Below, one piece after another: positions 1 through 11,060 of a stretch of DNA of 64,000 nt. The position numbers were made by a program, and so were the translations under genes. The notes beneath the pieces were generated by a model. That model did no database searches and was not told where the DNA came from. It was given only the letters and a program-made list of their open reading frames with translations. Source of the stretch: Pycnopodia helianthoides. Its lineage: Eukaryota; Echinodermata; Asteroidea; Forcipulatida; Asteriidae. The stretch's first letter is position 1. Each line of letters starts with the position of its first letter. Location: positions 6,134,001 to 6,198,000 of the forward strand of contig CM063261.1 of the NCBI GenBank assembly GCA_032158295.1, read 5' to 3'.

Positions 1-880
1 TATAAAAGTTTTTTTAGTAGGGCTATTTAATTTTCTGTCATGACTAATTAATTTTTTATGGACTACGAATCTTGTAAAAAATTTACCCAAAATAAAACCA
101 TTTTCAAAGACTATTTGTTAATAGTAATTGTGTACGTGTACATTGACTACCGATAATCTTTCGAGTGGATGATTAACTAAAGATTTGTCAAATTAAACCA
201 TGTGAAAGGTCAATTGTTTTTAGTTGGCGCCTTTACTGTTCAGCAGAGTGCATATACGCCTTCAACTTGATCAAATGCTTCTTAACAAAGATGCAGAGTG
301 CGTGGTGATATAAAACAAATATTGGCTGATATCACTCGTCAAATGGTCAAAAACTAACGTCTCTAGGGTGATCACTGTGAGCGTTCTATTTTCTCTTGGT
401 TTGACGCCTCAAAAACAAGAATGCTTCAGGGATCACGTCAAGACTATTGTTTTACTTATTCACTTATTGCAGTCAACTGAATATCCCATTCTAAAATGTT
501 AACTGACATCCTGCGTATTGAACGTAATACACATATTTACGCACTTACTGCAACGCGTTGTATGGTGGCACAGTTTTTAAAGTTCAATCTTTTCTGGACT
601 TTAACATTCTAAAATTCATCTTGTTTTGATCGTTGTTATTAGAGAAAACTTTCAACAACAATAAAAACAGCCTAACGAAGTTAAAACCTTGTGAAATTTG
701 AATCAATGCTGTTTTGTGTCATTTTTTCTTTGTTCGCAAGTTTGCCTTCGGTCTCGTTGCATGGGAATTGCATGCAAAAGTGCTATATATTTTTTCCGCA
801 TTTCACTCACGCTTGTGAGATACCAATTAATTATGTGCATTTTAGTGTAAAGCATCACTTTCCCGCTGCGTTGAATATGA
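1..880. other. Intergenic stretch, no gene recognised
   Basis: AT-rich single-copy-looking DNA. A 59-codon frame from an ATG at about 706 begins with a hydrophobic run resembling a signal peptide, but it has no splice or homology support and is best treated as chance. Confidence 0.5.
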
Positions 881-1533
881 ACTAAACGCTATGGAGGGGA
901 ATTCACAAAAACTAAACGACAAAAACTAAACGCTATGGAGAGGGAATTTACAAAAACTAAACGCTATGGAGGGGAATTTACAAAACTAAACGCTATGGAG
1001 GGGAATTACAAAAACTAAACGCTATGGAGGGGAATTTACAAAAACTAAACGCTATGGAGGGGGAATTTACAAAAACTAAACGCTATGGAGGGGGAATTTA
1101 CACAAACTAAACGCTATGGAGGGGAATTTACAAAACTAAACGCTATGGAGGGGGAATTTACAAAAACTAAACGCTATGGAGGGGAATTTACAAAAACTAA
1201 ACGCTATGGAGGGGGAATTTACAAAAACTAAACGCTATGGAGGGGAATTTACAAAAACTAAACGCTATGGAGGGGAATTTACAAAAACTAAACGCTATGG
1301 AGGGGAATTTACAAAAACTAAACGCTATGGAGGGGAATTTACAAAAACTAAACGACCAAAACTAAACTCTATGGAGGGGGAATTTATAAAACTAAACGCT
1401 ATGGAGGGGAATTTACAAAAACTAAACGCTATGGAGGGGGAATTTATAAAACTAAACGCTATGGAGGGGGAATATATAAAACTAAACGCTATGGAGGGAA
1501 TTTACAAAAACTAAACGCTATGGAGGGGAATTT
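881..1533. repeat. Minisatellite, 30-31 bp unit, about 21 copies
   Basis: The unit reads ACTAAACGCTATGGAGGGGA followed by ATTTACAAAA. Copies differ mainly in the length of the G run (4 or 5) and A run, so the period slips between 30 and 31 bp. The 112-codon frame at 1176-1514 is a by-product of the 30-bp phase, and its peptide changes frame wherever a G is gained. Short partial units at about 915 and 1350 mark internal deletions. Confidence 0.95.
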
Positions 1534-2534
1534 CACATATATTTTTGTTTGTGATTTAATAAAAATAACCTTATGTGATTACTAAATAAATTATCACTTG
1601 ACAGGAAAGGCACGTTCAAATAATTGCATCTTATTTTGATAGGGCTATACAATGGATAACCTGTATAGATATTGATACGATTCGAGGCAATATATGGGTG
1701 TCACCTATCGATATAAAGCTACCTTCCAGTCTAGCCCATTCATGCCACAATTGCACTCACCAATCTATTCAGTGCGGCACGGAATTTGCTGTCCGGAGGC
1801 AATATCTTAATTAGATTTTTCAATAAAAATGGGCCTATAAAATGCATTTTCAATTTGTGTTAAAAGATGTTTTTTTTGTAAACACTAAATCAAAATTCTG
1901 AAAGGTATGCTAATTAAAACTGTTTAGGAACTGAAGTGATTTATGATGGTTACGTTAATGTTTCATACCCATATCTAGCCTTCTGAAAAAGGGTCGCTTT
2001 ATATTTCAGTATTATTAATTGTAAATGTAACATGAGTATAATGATCGGAGGGCTTACCTGTAATTCACGTCAGTGTTATTAGTTGTAGAATGATATCAGC
2101 CTTCACCAACTATAGATGATCAACTACCCTAGCAAAATACAAACATTATAATAGTTTATGCAAAAATCAATTGAGTAATGTAGGCCATATACGGTTCTAT
2201 CTCATCATGCAAACAGATGTCACTTAAACAAAATAACTCATGAAATCCAAGATCAAAATATCTATATTTCTTTAGTTATGTTTAATGCAGCTTAATAATA
2301 TATCTCAGTTACCTTTGCATAACAAACTCAACGTTTTATTTTGGGAAATTATGATGATAATGTGGTTATGATATAATGTTTCTTACAACACATAGTTTGG
2401 ATAAATCAATATACGATTCGGCACGGACTCATAGTTTTAGTAAATTTTAGCGACCGGAATGAAGAATGGTGCAGGTGAACTTAATTTATTTATTTTACTT
2501 ATTATTTTACTGTAATCAAATTTCTGCGTTTTCA
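1534..2534. other. Intergenic stretch, nothing recognised
   Basis: AT-rich non-repetitive DNA between the first minisatellite and a possible exon region. I see no RNA gene, element end or supported coding frame. Confidence 0.5.
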
Positions 2535-2708
2535 GGACGGTAGCTCGGTCACTGTATCCGTGGGGTCGTAGCAGTCAACAGCCCGTTACCGAAATCAATA
2601 ATCTCGGTGTTGTGAACGAAAAACTCAAGTGAAATGATTTGTTAAGGAGAGCGGAACTCAATCAAATAGATCAATAGTATTTATTGTTATAAACTGTTTT
2701 AGTTTCAG

Positions 2709-3080
2709 GAGTCTGGGATTCTGAGTCTGGGAGTCGTATTGCCCCATTTACTTGCAAGCCGTAGGTTTCCTCCGAACGAGACTGAACGGCCTGTGCCTGC
2801 AGCTGGGCAGATCGCTATATGGAGCTACCCCAGCCAAGGCAAGAACACATGCAATACGCAAATGTCAACATCGTTCGTAAGATCTGTTGACAGACTGGTT
2901 CCTTATACATCAAATCGTAATTACAATAGTCATGTAATCAGGGACCAGACTACACTAAGTGCAAGCAATTTGAAGTCACAATTTGTGACGGTTCCAACAG
3001 CTGGAACCTTTGACCTGTTTTCTGCTTTATTCGACGATTTCTCGTTAAATTACCGGGCAGTTGAGTTACATTTTTCTTAA
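2709..3080 (+). CDS. Possible 3' coding exon, unknown protein
   Basis: A reading frame stays open for 124 codons immediately after a splice-acceptor-like TTTTAGTTTCAG (ends 2708) and stops at TAA 3078-3080. The stretch has more G+C than its flanks. The peptide (ASRRFPPNETERP... near its start) is hydrophilic and matches no family I know. A second acceptor-like site, TTCTGCGTTTTCAG, precedes 2535 with a 31-codon frame after it, so two exons or one chance region are both possible. No polyadenylation signal is obvious after the stop. Confidence 0.2.
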   Translation, partial: ESGILSLGVVLPHLLASRRFPPNETERPVPAAGQIAIWSYPSQGKNTCNTQMSTSFVRSVDRLVPYTSNRNYNSHVIRDQTTLSASNLKSQFVTVPTAGTFDLFSALFDDFSLNYRAVELHFS

Positions 3081-3221
3081 CGAAAAGGTTTTTCAAAAGT
3101 ATACTAATATGATTGTAAGTGGCACTTATTAGACCGAAGTGTCCCTTTAATTACAGAGTTCGTGCGACATGTCGGTAGTACATTAAATACAATTTGGGAT
3201 GAACTAAGACAAATAGACCAT

Positions 3222-3285
3222 AACGGGACTTGAATCTGCGCCTGCCATTGACGTTAACCCGGAAGTCATAGGTTCAAGTCCCGTT
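3222..3285 (+). repeat. tRNA-like inverted repeat, SINE fragment candidate
   Basis: Perfect 13-bp arms AACGGGACTTGAA (3222-3234) and TTCAAGTCCCGTT (3273-3285) enclose CCGGAAGTCATAGGTTCAAG. GGTTCAAGTCC at 3271-3281 resembles a Pol III B box, but no convincing A box or cloverleaf is present. It may be a decayed tRNA-derived SINE; identity is uncertain. Confidence 0.4.
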
Positions 3286-3350
3286 CTAGAGTCAGTTTTT
3301 CGCTGTTTACACAAAAATTGATTTACAACTACTTTAATGTGAACTTTGAT

Positions 3351-4008
3351 TGGAAATTCATTCTAATAAGATTCCATCCATCTGGAATCTATCCGTCCCA
3401 AATTCTCTGTCCGAAGTTGTAAGACAATTAAAAAACAAACTTCCTTTGTACAGCAATGGAATGTAAAACTATACATTCCTCCATTTAGTAAGTTTTCCTT
3501 GTGATTTATTACTTGATAATTTCTCACCAGTTAGAACATTTTGCAACCACAAAGGCACCCGATTAATGTTTTTGTTGGACAGCAGTATTTGCCTATTGGT
3601 TCAAATTCACACTTACAAGGATGTTCATGTGGTGTTGCGCTCAAAAGATGGCACATTTCGAAATGATATTCATGGTTTCGTGAAAAGACGACTAGATCCC
3701 TAATTTGTAGCATGGTTGTACACAGTGAGGCAGTATTATACTGAAGCAAAATTGTATTCAGTAACACTTATTCAGAAACACTTTTTAAATGGATAAAACA
3801 TTGATTAGAATTGTGCGCTATGAGCTATGGACGTCACATATCCAATGCGTCTTGGAGGAGGTCTGCTCTTTAACGTGAAACACGATCGGAAATTTATTCT
3901 ATATCCAATCTGGAATCAACCTAAATTCCCTGTCCGAAGATGTCAAAAATAAAAATTATTCCTGTACTGCATTGGAATGTAAAACTATACATACCTCTAT
4001 TAAGTATT
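3351..4008 (+). repeat. Imperfect direct repeat pair, about 120-145 bp each
   Basis: Segments 3351-3494 and 3887-4008 share GGAAATT.ATTCTA, CATCTGGAATC, TCCCTGTCCGAAG, CTGTAC.GCA.TGGAATGT and AAAACTATACAT in the same order. The second copy lacks some bases. The intervening sequence holds only a short Cys-containing minus frame (3531-3767) with no recognised homology. This could be two relics of one interspersed repeat or a local duplication. Confidence 0.7.
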
Positions 4009-4943
4009 CACAATTTAAATTCAATTCAGAACTGTAGTTAACGATTTAAAGAATATGGATTCCTCTGCAATTGGCCATTTTATATTGCTATTAAAAGCAC
4101 AGAAGCCCCAGCCATTTGTTGAGGAAGCGATTTAACAGCTGCTTGTACCTGCAGCTGTCCTATGACAACTGCACACTGGTCCAGCACACATACTCATTCA
4201 TATGCTTGCTTATTGGATTGTAAATGTAACAAAACAGAAAATCATCCATAAGTGGCAATATATTGAAAATTCGTAATTATCTTTCTAGTTTGAAAGTCAT
4301 CACATTTCAGTCCCCCCTTTCAATAAAAGTCTAAATTATTCCAGGTGATTTACATACCAGTGTTTCCTTTTCAAACTATGTCCATTCCTTTGTACTCTTT
4401 CACCGGGAATCATGAACATAACATTTTTATAACATCAAGCAAACAGAACAATCTATGGATCATAATCGAAATTCCGAGACATGTTTTGGGTGAAAATAAA
4501 ATGAATTTATCGCTCCATTCACCTCAATCAAATTATGAAGCTGCGTCTCAGTAGCTGGTTGCGCATTAACGAAACCTGATATGAGGCACAAATCTACTGA
4601 CCGACCCTTTGAATTATTGCTCCAGAATTACTGGCCTACTTTATAGTATGCTAACATGTTCAGGACTCTTCAAATTGTTTTTATATACCAGTATTTAGCT
4701 ATATTTTGTACTATGTTAAGAGTTGAACAATTGTTATGCATTGTGACGACAATTGGCATGAAAATATGAAGTGATGCAGGTCGTCCATGCAGATACACTC
4801 AGGGTCCGTGTCATGATACCGTAACGTTCTTTGAAAACAGCGTACATTTGGTCTCTTGGTACTAGCCACTTCTTCTTTATGCATTTCATGTACGACTTCT
4901 ATGAAGCTGTTTAAGGGACACGGTAAATTTTGCTATCAATTTC

Positions 4944-5598
4944 CCTAACCCGTACGTACGCCTTATTAACACATACGTACGTTTTTATACAACCTGCACG
5001 TAGGCCTTCCGAACCTATATGCGTACGCCTTAATAACCCGTAAGTATGCCCTACTGACCCGTTCGTATGCCTTATGTAACCCATAAGTACGCCTTATGTA
5101 ACCCATAAGTACGCCTCTTATGTAACCCATACGTACGCCTTATGTAACCCATAAGTACGCCTTATGTAACCCTTACATATACGTCTGATGTAACCCGTAA
5201 ATACGTCCACCTTAATAACCCGTAACATACCCTTTGCCTAACCCGCGCGTATGCAAGCCGTTACAAACCGTACTACGCTTTATGTAACCCGAAGTAAGCC
5301 TTGATAACCCTAAGGAGTACCTTATATAACCCGTACGAACGCTTTAACTACCCGTACGTACACATTATGTAACCTGTGGTATGCCTTAAAAGCCCGTATG
5401 TATACATTATCTAACCCCTACATACGCCTTAATAACCTGTGCCTATACGCATGCCTAATTATGCAACCCGTGCGTACACCTTAATAACCCGTACGTACAC
5501 CTTAATAAACCTGTAATATGCCTAACAAAAATTGCCTTCATATCCCGTAGGTATGCCTTAATAACCCGTACGTATGACTTATATAACCAGTACGTACT
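4944..5598. repeat. Degenerate minisatellite, 21-22 bp unit with TAACCC and CGTACG
   Basis: The unit approximates TAACCCGTACGTACGCCTTA. Roughly 30 copies are diverged in both length and sequence. Every unit carries one TAACCC hexamer and usually a CGTACG or GTAC palindrome. Reverse-complement scraps (AAGGCGTACGTATG) recur at about 5880 and 8160-8220. Confidence 0.85.
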
Positions 5599-5893
5599 TC
5601 ACGTGAAAGCAAATGCGTATAAGATTATGTGACGCAAATAATTGAGCATGTGCTGCTTTCTAAATGTGACGCAAATAAACTCGCCTCCCTTTTGTAATTC
5701 AAGTAAAGTATGAACAGGGCTTAACACGTGTGCCTAAAGACAGCAAATTGTGAAAGAGAAGCAAATTTCCCTCCATCACCGTTGGAAAACAGCGCAAACC
5801 AGATTGTTTGCGCCACCTAATTCGCTTCGCATACGCTTTTGCGTAAAAAGGGGAACCGGGCTCACCTAACCAAGCTAGTAAGGCGTACGTATG

Positions 5894-6069
5894 GGGCCCA
5901 AATTCGCAGAGCTGCTTAAGCAGAACATGCTTAACAATTGTTTGCTAAGTAGAAATGAGCAGGAGACCAGTCAGAAATTGTACATGTGACATGCTAGTTT
6001 GGCTGGTTACCATAATTTGGTTGTGCCTAGCTACTTTTTGTGCTGAAGCAGCTTTATGAAAGTGGGCCC
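5894..6069. mobile_element. Miniature inverted-repeat element, GGGCCCA family
   Basis: The ends are GGGCCCAAATTCGCAGAGCT and, in reverse complement, GGGCCCACTTTCATAAAGCT. Inside lie GCTTAGCA-type repeats and TTGGCTGGTTACCATAATTT. About 176 bp long with no coding capacity. Target duplication is not clear. I recall this family as common in sea star DNA. Confidence 0.75.
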
Positions 6070-6143
6070 TGTTCATCCACTTGCTGCGTTTTCAATGCAT
6101 ACGCAGTGCGCGGACCCACAAATCACAGTGCGCAGCGTGTAAA

Positions 6144-6177
6144 CAGAAGCGCAGTGCGTAGTCATATTGCGCTTCTG
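6144..6177. repeat. Short hairpin CAGAAGCGCA/TGCGCTTCTG
   Basis: Perfect 10-bp arms at 6144-6153 and 6168-6177 with a 14-base loop, inside a GCGCAGTG-rich patch (6080-6290). Function unknown. Confidence 0.6.
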
Positions 6178-6355
6178 CGTCCAATTAAAAAATAAATAAA
6201 ACTAGGTCGAATACACTAGTCGGACGCGTTGTCGGACAATTTGAAATAAATACATTTAAATTTGTCGGATGCGTATACGCAGTGTCAGTGAATGGTGGCA
6301 AGAGCCTGATTATAGAAGATGACAACCGTGCGCCTATTTCCAAATCTGTATAACA

Positions 6356-7036
6356 CATAGAGCTATATATATTGACTAGAGCGCTAACACCCCGTTATAC
6401 ACGCACTAAGGTTTTGAAGCCGTGTGGGCGCATCCATGTTTATGTACAAACCAATACAAAGGTTGAAATTTTGTACGGCAATTGTACGGCTATTTGCATG
6501 ATAAAGCGTTTGTTTTTTTCTATGCGTCATCGAACCAAATATGCAGCAAATGAGAACGCACAATCTACTAATGAGCGTACAAACTGCGAGCGTCATGTGC
6601 GTCATGTTTAACATGTGTGTTTGCGCGTATACGTTCTTTTTTTTGAGTTCGTCATTCTCGCCGGCATATTGTGTATCCTTGAAGCAGATTTCGTTTTTTT
6701 TCCCCTTGACATCTTGAAGCATTGAATCCTCCCAAACAAGGCTTTAGTTCGACTCAGTATTTTTCCTAAGACGTAAGTAACAACATCATAGAATCACCTA
6801 CTACATTTTTTTTTAAGACATCACTAGAATCACCTGTTTACAAGAGCAATGATCGTTAGATTAAATATGGCGCGTACGTAAGCGCGCACGCCGAATGCAA
6901 AATTTTCGCGGCCATGTGTGCTCTCTTAAAATTAAAATCGTTCCGTAGTCACGCAACACATCAAACATGTCTGCGCCCAGGGTGGCTTCTAAACTCAGAG
7001 CAAGTTAGCGCTCTAGTCAATATATATAGCTCTATG
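6356..7036. mobile_element. Non-autonomous DNA transposon, 33-bp TIRs, 8-bp TSD
   Basis: The termini are perfect 33-bp inverted repeats (6356-6388 and 7004-7036) starting CATAGAGCTATATATATTGA. The 8 bases outside each end are identical: GTATAACA at 6348-6355 and 7037-7044, a target-site duplication. Weaker inverted similarity extends inward about 40 bp (GAAGCC..GGGCGCA..CATGTTT on each side). There is no transposase; the two frames of about 80 and 112 codons inside lack homology and are shadows. An 8-bp duplication fits hAT, P or Merlin. The termini are not the usual hAT CAG start, so the superfamily is left open. Confidence 0.9.
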
Positions 7037-7184
7037 GTATAACACAAGTTTGAAAGAAGACCCAGATGTACAGAAGGCAGTGACTTCATGGAAGGATATT
7101 GGGAAAATCTGCAGTAAAGATTGGTAGGACTGCAAGCCTATAAATCAAACAATTTATGAAAAGATCCTTGCACTGCATGAAAGT

Positions 7185-7858
7185 ATGAACACAAGTTAAC
7201 GCGTGCGTTTCTGCATGCGAACGCAAATTTAATGCACGTCGATTTCTTATTTTGATGAACTATGAACGTTAAATCTCAACTTGCATTGTTGACTGCGTGC
7301 GCGCAGTCGCAGCAAGTAATCGTTAAACGTACACGTTATTGGTGCAACTGCATGCGCGCATCCACCAATGGACATTGTGCGTTGACGTCATCACGCCGCC
7401 ATCTTAGAGGTAAAAAGATGACCTAGCAATGGAAAACGCACATCTTGGTAGGCGCAGCACACAGAATTGGCCAATGATAAACTTCGCTCGTCCCCCAGCG
7501 CCTTGCCTTAAAACCAAAGGCGCTGGGATGGCAAACGTATCGTTAACGTTAATGCTCAGTCCCATGCTCAGTCCCATCATGCATCACACTCACACTGCAA
7601 GCACTGCACGCATGACGTACTTGCTGAACAAGAATCTGTGCAAGCTGATTAGCCCATCCCAGCGGTCCTGGATAGGTCCTGGTCCTGGGGCCGAGCGAAA
7701 TGATAAACCTTCTTTTCACGTCTAGCCGAGGGCGCCCTACTCAAAATGACGTCATGTGCATAAATGTCAGATTCAGTGTTCACACTTCGTCCCACCAAAA
7801 TAGATAGGCAATAAATTTGCGTTCGCGTGCGGAAACGCACGCGTTAACTTGCGTTCAT
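7185..7858. mobile_element. Inverted-repeat element, about 47-bp arms, GC-rich
   Basis: Arms 7185-7231 and 7812-7858 match with about three mismatches and contain CAAGTTAACGCGTGCGTTT and GCGAACGCAAATTTA. Internal features include a CCCAGCGCCTT/AAGGCGCTGGG hairpin at about 7496-7530 and two TGACGTCA-like sites (about 7385 and 7747). No target duplication could be fixed, so it is probably old. The 98-codon frame at 7429-7725 shows no homology. It lies 150 bp from the preceding element. Confidence 0.75.
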
Positions 7859-8229
7859 TATTTCTTTGAAAAATCGTATACGTACGTGCAGAGTGTTGCG
7901 TGCATCATTTTCCAGCAATATTTGTCCTGTATAATTGATCGATTGATCACCATCGACGTATTCAGTCAAGACCAAAGAGGCGACGATGGTGTATTCGCCC
8001 TTTGAATCAGCAAAGAACCGACAAGGGTGAATGTCATGCTCTCATTAAACTCATTCTTGAACTCACTGGTATCCCATCAGCCCAACTCAACGGTTTGCAG
8101 TAACGTTGAGGAATGCTGGCAACAGGCGACTCACAACAAACGGATTTCCATGAGTTACTAAGGCGTACATTATGGTTACATCAGGCGTACATGTACGTAC
8201 GATGTAGTAAGAGGTACGTCCAGGTTGGG

Positions 8230-10870
8230 AAAATTGTAAATAACATTAACCTCGTCGATTATACAGCTTCGTAGACTTCAGCCTCAGAAGCTTATATATA
8301 AAATGAAGCGATCAAGTTCGTGTGGTTTTTTTTATTTAATGTGTCATCTTTCATTTAAAAATATTTTTATGCCGTAATTATACGTTGATTATTTTGTTTA
8401 ATTTTGAGATTAACTCTTAAAGACAAAGTTCTGGATTGGTAAATATAGGGGGTGGTATTAGCTATTAGCATAAATAAAAAAAATCTTACTAATGTTACTG
8501 ACAACAATTTCAATTTTAAAAACGGAGTCGAGAAAATAACTGTCTGCTTTATATTTATAATTCCATAATCGGAATAAGCACAACATTCCTGTCAATGCAC
8601 GAATAGTTTGTTGTTGTTTTTACTGAAACATGAAACATGACCACTGAGTTTGATTCAATCTTCCTTGGTTGGTTGTATGCAGGAATTGCGTGTTCGTTCA
8701 AACTTAAGGATGTGAAGATTAATACAAAGTCGTTTTTATTGTGCTACTAAAATAGTTATAATACAGGCCTACAAATTAACAACGATGTACTTTGTGTGCG
8801 ATCATTAGTAGTAGGCCTATATGTTATTTACTGTTCCCTGTCATTCCATTTACAATTTTTTACAATAGAATTATACCCAGTCAACCTACTTCTCTTTCTT
8901 CATCAAGGGCCCGTATTACATCTTGCAAAATATGAAAATTACCAATAATTTTGTAGAAAACAATACTACAGTGTCGGGCGAAATAAATGAAATTCTAGAC
9001 CAATCTCCTGAGACTTGACAAAGCGAGAAGGACTGAATTAAGGAACTTATTCAAACGGATTGCAAGCATTAGAAATGTGTCTATTAATATTTACCAGCCC
9101 AAAGATTTACGTTGATACCTTTGGTAATTGTTATGGTATCCTCATATTTTCCGAAACGGGAATGGCAAATGTTGGCGCTTACTACTGGAGCAATGAAGGT
9201 AAATGACACGGAAGGACCGACAGGCTACAGTTAAAGATTTTGTGGACAACGGCAAAAACTAGGTTTGAAAAGCAGACCTCATTTCATATTAAATCAGTAA
9301 ACTGGACTGAGTTCGTACAGCAACGGCAGTCACGTTTGTCGAACAACTCGCTGTCCACTCTCCGCTTGTTTTTCCATACACTGCCTTTAGATGTCACTTG
9401 AGCGCGCCAATAAAAATTCTCTGGCACCAGCAATGAACGATTTATGGCTCTCTGTAGTAGTTATTTACCCACATAAAGAACCCTCCATTAACGAAAGCAA
9501 TAAACCCCTATCATGCGACTCTAGTTTACCTTAAATTTCGGTTGCAAACCACCATGTTTATAAACAATATACAAGAACGCACAGGTCACCTCGTCGCTCA
9601 CAAAAGTGTTGTATCATGTATCATGAACACATTCATATTAGAGATGTTTTTAAAAACTATCGATGTTGAAAGGACTCCAGTATAAAAGAAAGAAATTTGA
9701 CGAAATTACTTTGAAACAACATGACGTGACATTAAAGAGTCTCACCTTGTTAATGAAAACGTGTCGCCATTGGGAAAGAAATATGTCGAGATCATCCCAC
9801 ACATAAAAGGAAGTGTTCACAACCTGCTTCCAATGAACAGTGTGAAGTAAACTGAGATTGAATGAACTCGGTACTGGCACAGCCCGCCATCAACTCAATT
9901 ACGCATGTGACTGCGTGGAATGCAACCGAATCTCAGCAATAGTCGCTCAATAAAACCAAGTGGACGGGTAGCATATCTGCTTTAGTGGGTGGACCGGAAA
10001 CACGTTTAGCAACCGCAGGATAGAAATAGTAAATCGTGACTTTTTTATTCTATTACAATATGCATTAAAAGCATGCTTTTAATAAATTGTGCAACTTACA
10101 ATGTTTCAAATTATACGAATTGGTGGGGAACTCAATTTGCAGATGGCAAAATAGTAGCATTCATTTGAATTGTTTGTTTTTTGTAACTTTTGTAACGTCC
10201 ATTTCTTTGTTTGCAAGAAGTAAAAAAATTAATTTTAACAATTATGTAATGTTGCTTGCGTTCCCGCATACATAAATGATTCGTATAATAATACATTGTT
10301 AAACATACAAACCACTAAAGCATTGGCAAACACGTGGACATCATGGTGATAAGTATTTGAATAACCTGCCGATAACTGCTTATAAAATACAACTAGGCTT
10401 AAATGCTTTAAGACCAGGAATACAATTTGAATAAATGAAATTCCAATTGCAGGCTTTCCGTTAAAATTACGTCTTTAAACATTGTCGTGTCTTTGTTGTT
10501 ATTCATAAGTTAATTCCATTGGATGGATTTATTTCAGCCCACCCTGTTGACTGAACTGACATCCCCTGAGATTAAGGAATCTTCTGTACTAATTATACAC
10601 TTCATTGTGTATTTTGCATCCATTTGACAATCATTGGCATTTGAATTGACTTTTAAATAGACCTCACATGCCATTTCCACGATGGATAACCACCGCCATT
10701 CTAAAAACTGCCCAGTTATTAGGTTAGAATGACTGTTTTCTGTAACTCATTCTTTGGTTTGTTTTTGGAAGCCGCTCTATAAGGTTTAAATTTATTTATT
10801 TATTTCTTTGTTATTTATATATAAAGAACTGCAAAACGAAAACTAAACAAAAATGGCCTCTCGTCTCCGG
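8230..10870. other. Intergenic stretch, no supported gene
   Basis: Mostly AT-rich DNA. On the minus strand, AACAAG followed by GTGAGA at 9746/9745 resembles a splice donor closing an open frame (9746 to about 9890), but no clean acceptor or homology supports an exon. Confidence 0.45.
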
Positions 10871-11060
10871 GCACGCTCGGAGCTCTAGTGGTTAAGATGC
10901 GTCTGCTGTAGACTGGGGGTTGTGGGTTTGAACCCCACCCGAGTAGTATGCCGGTAGATTTGCTTTCCACTGGACTCGGAAAGCAGTAGATTAGTATACA
11001 GTGCTTATCACACATACGTGTAGGGTAAAACCAAACAGTGCGTTTGCCCCGAAACAATTC
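10871..11060 (+). mobile_element. tRNA-derived SINE
   Basis: The head looks like a tRNA. GCTCGG (10875-10880) can pair with CCGAG (10939-10943). CTCTAGTGGTTAAG (10883-10896) resembles an A box, and GGGTTTGAACCCC (10924-10936) a B box. The tail contains AGTATACAGTGCTTATCACA and TACGTGTAGGGTAAAAC, which I recall from echinoderm SINEs. The anticodon stem is degenerate, so this is not a functional tRNA. The 3' boundary is approximate. Confidence 0.8.

Noticed and set aside
3137..3155. GTGTCCCTTTAA, a possible right end of a TTAA element
   Set aside because: No matching left end within 2 kb; could be chance or a solo relic.
6384..6722. 112-codon minus frame inside the 681-bp transposon
   Set aside because: No transposase motif (no DDE-like spacing, no zinc finger) and overlapped by another frame; a shadow.
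7429..7725. 98-codon plus frame inside the second inverted-repeat element
   Set aside because: Overlaps a hairpin and repeats such as CTCAGTCCCATG; no homology.
9746..9890. Possible minus-strand exon ending AACAAG before GTGAGA
   Set aside because: Good donor, but the frame has a stop just upstream, no convincing acceptor and no homology.
10875..10945. Functional tRNA gene
   Set aside because: The anticodon stem is broken and the tRNA-like head continues into a SINE body; a retroposon, not a tRNA gene.
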